Below, piece after piece: positions 30,901-32,366 of a DNA stretch of 32,366 nucleotides. This DNA comes from an uncultured Prevotellaceae bacterium (GTDB lineage Bacteria > Bacteroidota > Bacteroidia > Bacteroidales > Muribaculaceae). Positions within the stretch are counted from its first letter, which is position 1. Every line of letters begins with the position of its first letter. The notes below the pieces were generated by a model that was given only the letters and a program-made list of their open reading frames with translations, ran no database searches and had not been told where the DNA came from. The position numbers and the translations under genes were made by a program. The stretch is from NCBI GenBank assembly GCA_937892085.1, contig CALAVD010000223.1:1-32366 (forward strand). Reading direction: 5' to 3'.

Positions 30901-30990
30901 TGTGAGGCGAGTGCTTGAAGCTCCAGGGATAAAGTCACGAATATCGGCTGCATTCCTGACCTTCTCGATGTCAAACTCAGAATAACTCAT
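27973..30990 (-). CDS. Primase-helicase (zinc finger, TOPRIM, SF3-like ATPase)
   Basis: This 1005-residue protein is the main replication enzyme. A zinc ribbon has Cys35/Cys38 and Cys57/Cys60. A TOPRIM-like domain shows QEGEKKAEKA with Glu251 and LLMDSDW with Asp303 and Asp305. The C-terminal part carries a P-loop QSNGRTGKS (residues 706-714) and Walker B IFLDDV (752-757), as in SF3 helicases, followed by FYITTNHAI. It would open and prime phage DNA at the origin. Its start overlaps the LuxR-type regulator (ATGA). Confidence 0.88.
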   Translation of the reverse strand: MSYSEFDIEKVRNAADIRDFIPGASSTRLTSYVKCPDCGKEKGLSVVHKAGKNFAHCFHCGFSLSNAISAFMYYNFGNDKKKYPEAIKRVAQAAGVPLLSDDEKLTKAVSHQKKLQAKSFCERQLEESGLTVEDVMVKVKQPNDTYTLEPAFRRGSLDLYGNVRPGDDEMLIYYYRLDGTMEQYATRGMRGALRPYIRIRYSNPELHTPKDAKRTCKYLTPKGAPTKFYFPQRIRDAYNEERHIETLVIQEGEKKAEKACKHGVMSIGIQGIYNIGNKESGLPADLQYIVQRCGVRNVVLLMDSDWSDLSKNLNPDEPVDFRPRQFAGAAKKFKKYVNSLHNENINVDVYFGHINENERGDKGVDDLLCGLLKGEEDELAKDIDFALHAHNGVGKYCSIHNISTLSDLKIDDFWLLNQRDEFFEKYQSLLAPLKKFKFGKFLYKFDDAGKIVLASKFASDADFWTVNLNENTGKKTISLDTYEALRFLNEAGFYRIHTDDMEYERYGFVYIEDGVVSEVPSHAIRDFVWDYIRQSSKDRDVLNHFSARLTSDLGEDKLERLERIKDEFDYFIPNQQNFYFKNGMLSMTPNGIEWNCAILGRVWKKKLINHKFKRVRIIERVEYNADKGFLVVPTSAGSKCDFFNFIRCTSNFWWHKSEMSAVEKQEFNQHVMNKITALGYLLCDYKYKTELKAVIAMDGELSDVGQSNGRTGKSLVGDAIKRVVEQAPIDGRNTKNDDDFIFSNVTPRTRNIFLDDVNVNFNFERFYFSITGDLAVNPKGRARFIIPREKSPKFYITTNHAINGSQTRSSLERIVYMSFSNFFGGKTTPIEYFGHQFFDEWDENQWNLFYNFMAECVYLYFVSMHNGWSRRGQGCILPPMHDIMLRTLRQQMSESIYQWAEVYFDVTSHNINNRVPRGDMFADFKQHFPDMRSGISQANFKTKLCFYCQFKGYHFNPSKLNKEGKSFRNWITDHQGESFIGSADKSGGVEYFSIYDTENAMKEPF

Positions 30991-31544
30991 GGCTCGAAGA
31001 TTTTATGTTGCTGAGCATATCTAAAAAACTCCGCTTTATCATGCAAGCCGAGCCGGGACATAGCCCTGCGAATATGGTTACAAACAGTGTGGTAGGACAA
31101 GTAAAGCTTTTCAGCAATCTCCTCACAAGTGTAGCCATCATACCAGAGTTTAAGGACGCGCAACTCGCCATTTGTAAGACGGCTGTCAAATTCTGGCCTG
31201 CAAATCACGCCCTCATAACGACACTCACCGCGCAATGGGCAAGGAACACTCTCAAGGTTGAAACGCCCAGAGGGGTCAACATCGGCAATATTATCAATGT
31301 TGCCGAAGTTGCACTTGCAAAACCTCTGCACAATCTTGAAACGATAAAGGCGAAGATTCGCCTTGCAACGGTCGTACTCCTTGCACAATGCGCTATAAGC
31401 TTTAGGGTAAAAACTCTCAATCCGCTCAATCATGTCATTTATAACATGAGTGCTGCTTTCTATCAACTTTTCGGTTGTGCCATCCTCAAGCCGATACCAC
31501 AACTCGTCCTCAAAGGTGTAAAATTCTCGTACAATTTGTGACAT
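30987..31544 (-). CDS. LuxR/GerE-type HTH regulator
   Basis: This 185-residue protein ends in a GerE-type HTH (LTNGELRVLKLWYDGYTCEE onward, about residues 123-178). The N-terminal part contains seven Cys residues, including CKC, CPLRGEC and a later C; these could hold a metal or iron-sulfur sensor but are not proven to. ATG at 31544 is chosen because an upstream frame begins at a TTG. It is coupled to the primase gene, suggesting control of the replication operon. Confidence 0.75.
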   Translation of the reverse strand: MSQIVREFYTFEDELWYRLEDGTTEKLIESSTHVINDMIERIESFYPKAYSALCKEYDRCKANLRLYRFKIVQRFCKCNFGNIDNIADVDPSGRFNLESVPCPLRGECRYEGVICRPEFDSRLTNGELRVLKLWYDGYTCEEIAEKLYLSYHTVCNHIRRAMSRLGLHDKAEFFRYAQQHKIFEP

Positions 31545-31551
31545 ATACAAG

Positions 31552-31782
31552 TCATTTTTCGACAAAAGTTACAGTATTAAATACGTGTTCTCCTAAAATT
31601 TCTTCAATTTTGCACTTGTGAAGCGCAGGAATACGACATAGACCATAAATCCAATTATACACAGTACGGCGTGGCACCATGCAGCCAGCACTTATACGCT
31701 CAATGGCAAGGGTCTTTTCGGCTCTTGAAAAAGAGTTCAATTTCTCCTGTAATGCTTTGGAATCTTTCAAAATTTTGTCCAT
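31552..31782 (-). CDS. Small HTH protein, Cro-like position
   Basis: This 76-residue protein has a predicted HTH region (IERISAGCMVPRRTVYNWIY, about residues 28-47). It is the first leftward gene opposite the repressor, the position of Cro in lambda-like switches. It probably antagonises the repressor or starts the lytic program. Sequence is too short for a family call. Confidence 0.65.
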   Translation of the reverse strand: MDKILKDSKALQEKLNSFSRAEKTLAIERISAGCMVPRRTVYNWIYGLCRIPALHKCKIEEILGEHVFNTVTFVEK

Positions 31783-31824
31783 TTTGTTTTTGTATTTAAA
31801 AAATAGTTCTTAAATTTATCACCG

Positions 31825-31858
31825 CAAATATAATGCAGTTTGATTAAACTAAAACAAA
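31825..31858 (-). promoter_or_regulatory. Leftward lytic promoter
   Basis: TATATTTG (31825-31832) followed by C and TTTG (31855-31858), 22 bases apart, match the Bacteroidetes promoter. It lies between the divergent repressor and Cro-like genes, a natural repressor target. No clear operator repeat was seen. Confidence 0.7.
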
Positions 31859-31917
31859 ATGTACGATAATAAAACAATAAGTATAACTTTTTTTAACTTT
31901 TAGGACAATTTGAAACT

Positions 31918-32280
31918 ATGAGAAGAATTGGACCAACACTCGACCAAATCATCACCGACAAAGGGTTAATCAAAAAAAACATCGCTGACCAACTTGGCAT
32001 CACGCCAACTTATTTCTCGCGATTGATGAAAAATGATTCCATGGACTGCCACATGCTGGAGAACATCTGCAAAATCATCAATGTATCACCTGCCATTTTC
32101 TTTGATGACTGCACATCCATCAACGTCGGTGGTGCTAACGCATCATCACTTTTGGGAAATGCCAACGCACAAGTAAACATCACGCAAGGAGAGGCACAAG
32201 CACTGCGAGAACTCCTTGCAGAAAAGGAGAGAACGATACAAATCCTCCTCGAGAAATCGGGACAAAAACGGGACAAATGA
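31918..32280 (+). CDS. Phage repressor-like HTH protein
   Basis: This 120-residue protein is the only confident rightward gene. It has an N-terminal Xre-type HTH (IKKNIADQLGITPTYFSRLM, about residues 18-37) and a C-terminal region with GGANASSLLGNANAQVNITQ then a coiled helix. There is no LexA/S24-type protease part, so SOS induction by self-cleavage is not expected. It is divergent from the Cro-like gene across a 135-base control region and would maintain lysogeny. Confidence 0.8.
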   Translation: MRRIGPTLDQIITDKGLIKKNIADQLGITPTYFSRLMKNDSMDCHMLENICKIINVSPAIFFDDCTSINVGGANASSLLGNANAQVNITQGEAQALRELLAEKERTIQILLEKSGQKRDK

Positions 32281-32345
32281 CCGTCATTTTACCACATATT
32301 TTCTATTTTATAATAATGTAGAAATGCAGGTTAAACACGTCGCAT

Positions 32346-32366
32346 GAATCCTCTCACCCCGACTTG
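32346..32366 (+). other. Probable attachment-site half (tRNA 3' end)
   Basis: The last bases fit a tRNA 3' end: a T-stem half (CCTCT), acceptor strand CACCCCG and discriminator A. The implied first pair C1-G72 with A73 is a feature of bacterial proline tRNA. Upstream bases are not tRNA-like, so only the 3' part is present, as at an integrated prophage edge. The full tRNA would be at the other end, outside the window. Confidence 0.5.

Noticed and set aside
1..32366. CRISPR array
   Set aside because: No set of regularly spaced direct repeats was found; the GTAC motif and 10-11-base repeats are too short and lack spacers.
1..32366. Retron, diversity-generating element or reverse transcriptase
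   Set aside because: No reverse-transcriptase motif or template/variable repeat pair was seen in any gene.
1..32366. Contractile tail (sheath) genes
   Set aside because: No sheath-like protein of about 400-500 residues is present near the tape measure, so the tail is probably non-contractile.

Overview
The window looks like the main part of a temperate, long-tailed (siphovirus-type) phage or prophage of a Bacteroidales host. It carries a phage repressor, primase-helicase, tape-measure protein, holin/lysin, head protease, major capsid protein, both terminase subunits and a portal protein. No sheath gene was recognised, so the tail is probably non-contractile. The host assignment rests on several promoters of the Bacteroidetes form (TTTG, about 19-23 nt, TAnnTTTG) and on A/T-rich start regions that mostly lack Shine-Dalgarno sequences. 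The right edge ends in what fits the 3' end of a tRNA gene (CACCCCG acceptor strand, A73), so it is probably an attachment-site half. No integrase lies in the window, so the element probably continues to the left.

Almost every gene is on the minus strand and is read from right to left. At 31.0-32.3 kb a repressor on the plus strand faces a small HTH protein, followed by a LuxR-type regulator (the lysis-lysogeny switch). Next come the primase-helicase and small membrane or lipoprotein genes (27.3-31.0 kb), the tail module with the 1567-residue tape measure, two tail-completion candidates, a holin-endolysin fusion and a large tail-tip protein (17.4-26.9 kb). Then comes an accessory island (13.4-17.3 kb), then two small genes and the head module (87-12.7 kb). 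The head module contains protease/scaffold, capsid, a second structural protein, a PRTase and PLD-like cassette, terminases, portal and connector genes. Tail genes therefore precede head and packaging genes in transcription order, the reverse of the usual layout.

The accessory island is made of three independently controlled units. The first is a Panacea-domain (SocA/PanA-like) antitoxin with a toxin partner that looks truncated. The second is a five-gene cassette of unknown small proteins with unusually strong Shine-Dalgarno sites behind a structured 5' leader of about 200 nt. The third is hicA-hicB with an additional orphan hicB. Each unit has its own promoter or terminator.

The most interesting signals are the following. 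(1) In the leader at 16131-16345, one middle segment can pair either with the 5' end of the RNA or with the first gene's start site. (2) A leader at 12681-12799 has a tiny MPLMD ORF whose Shine-Dalgarno overlaps one arm of a terminator-like hairpin. (3) Eleven GTAC sites lie within 196 bp at 12892-13087. (4) A PRTase/PLD-like cassette of coupled genes sits between capsid and terminase genes. (5) A possible -1 frameshift at 8949 would add 29 residues to a structural protein. All functions come from reading motifs; no database search or folding program was run.
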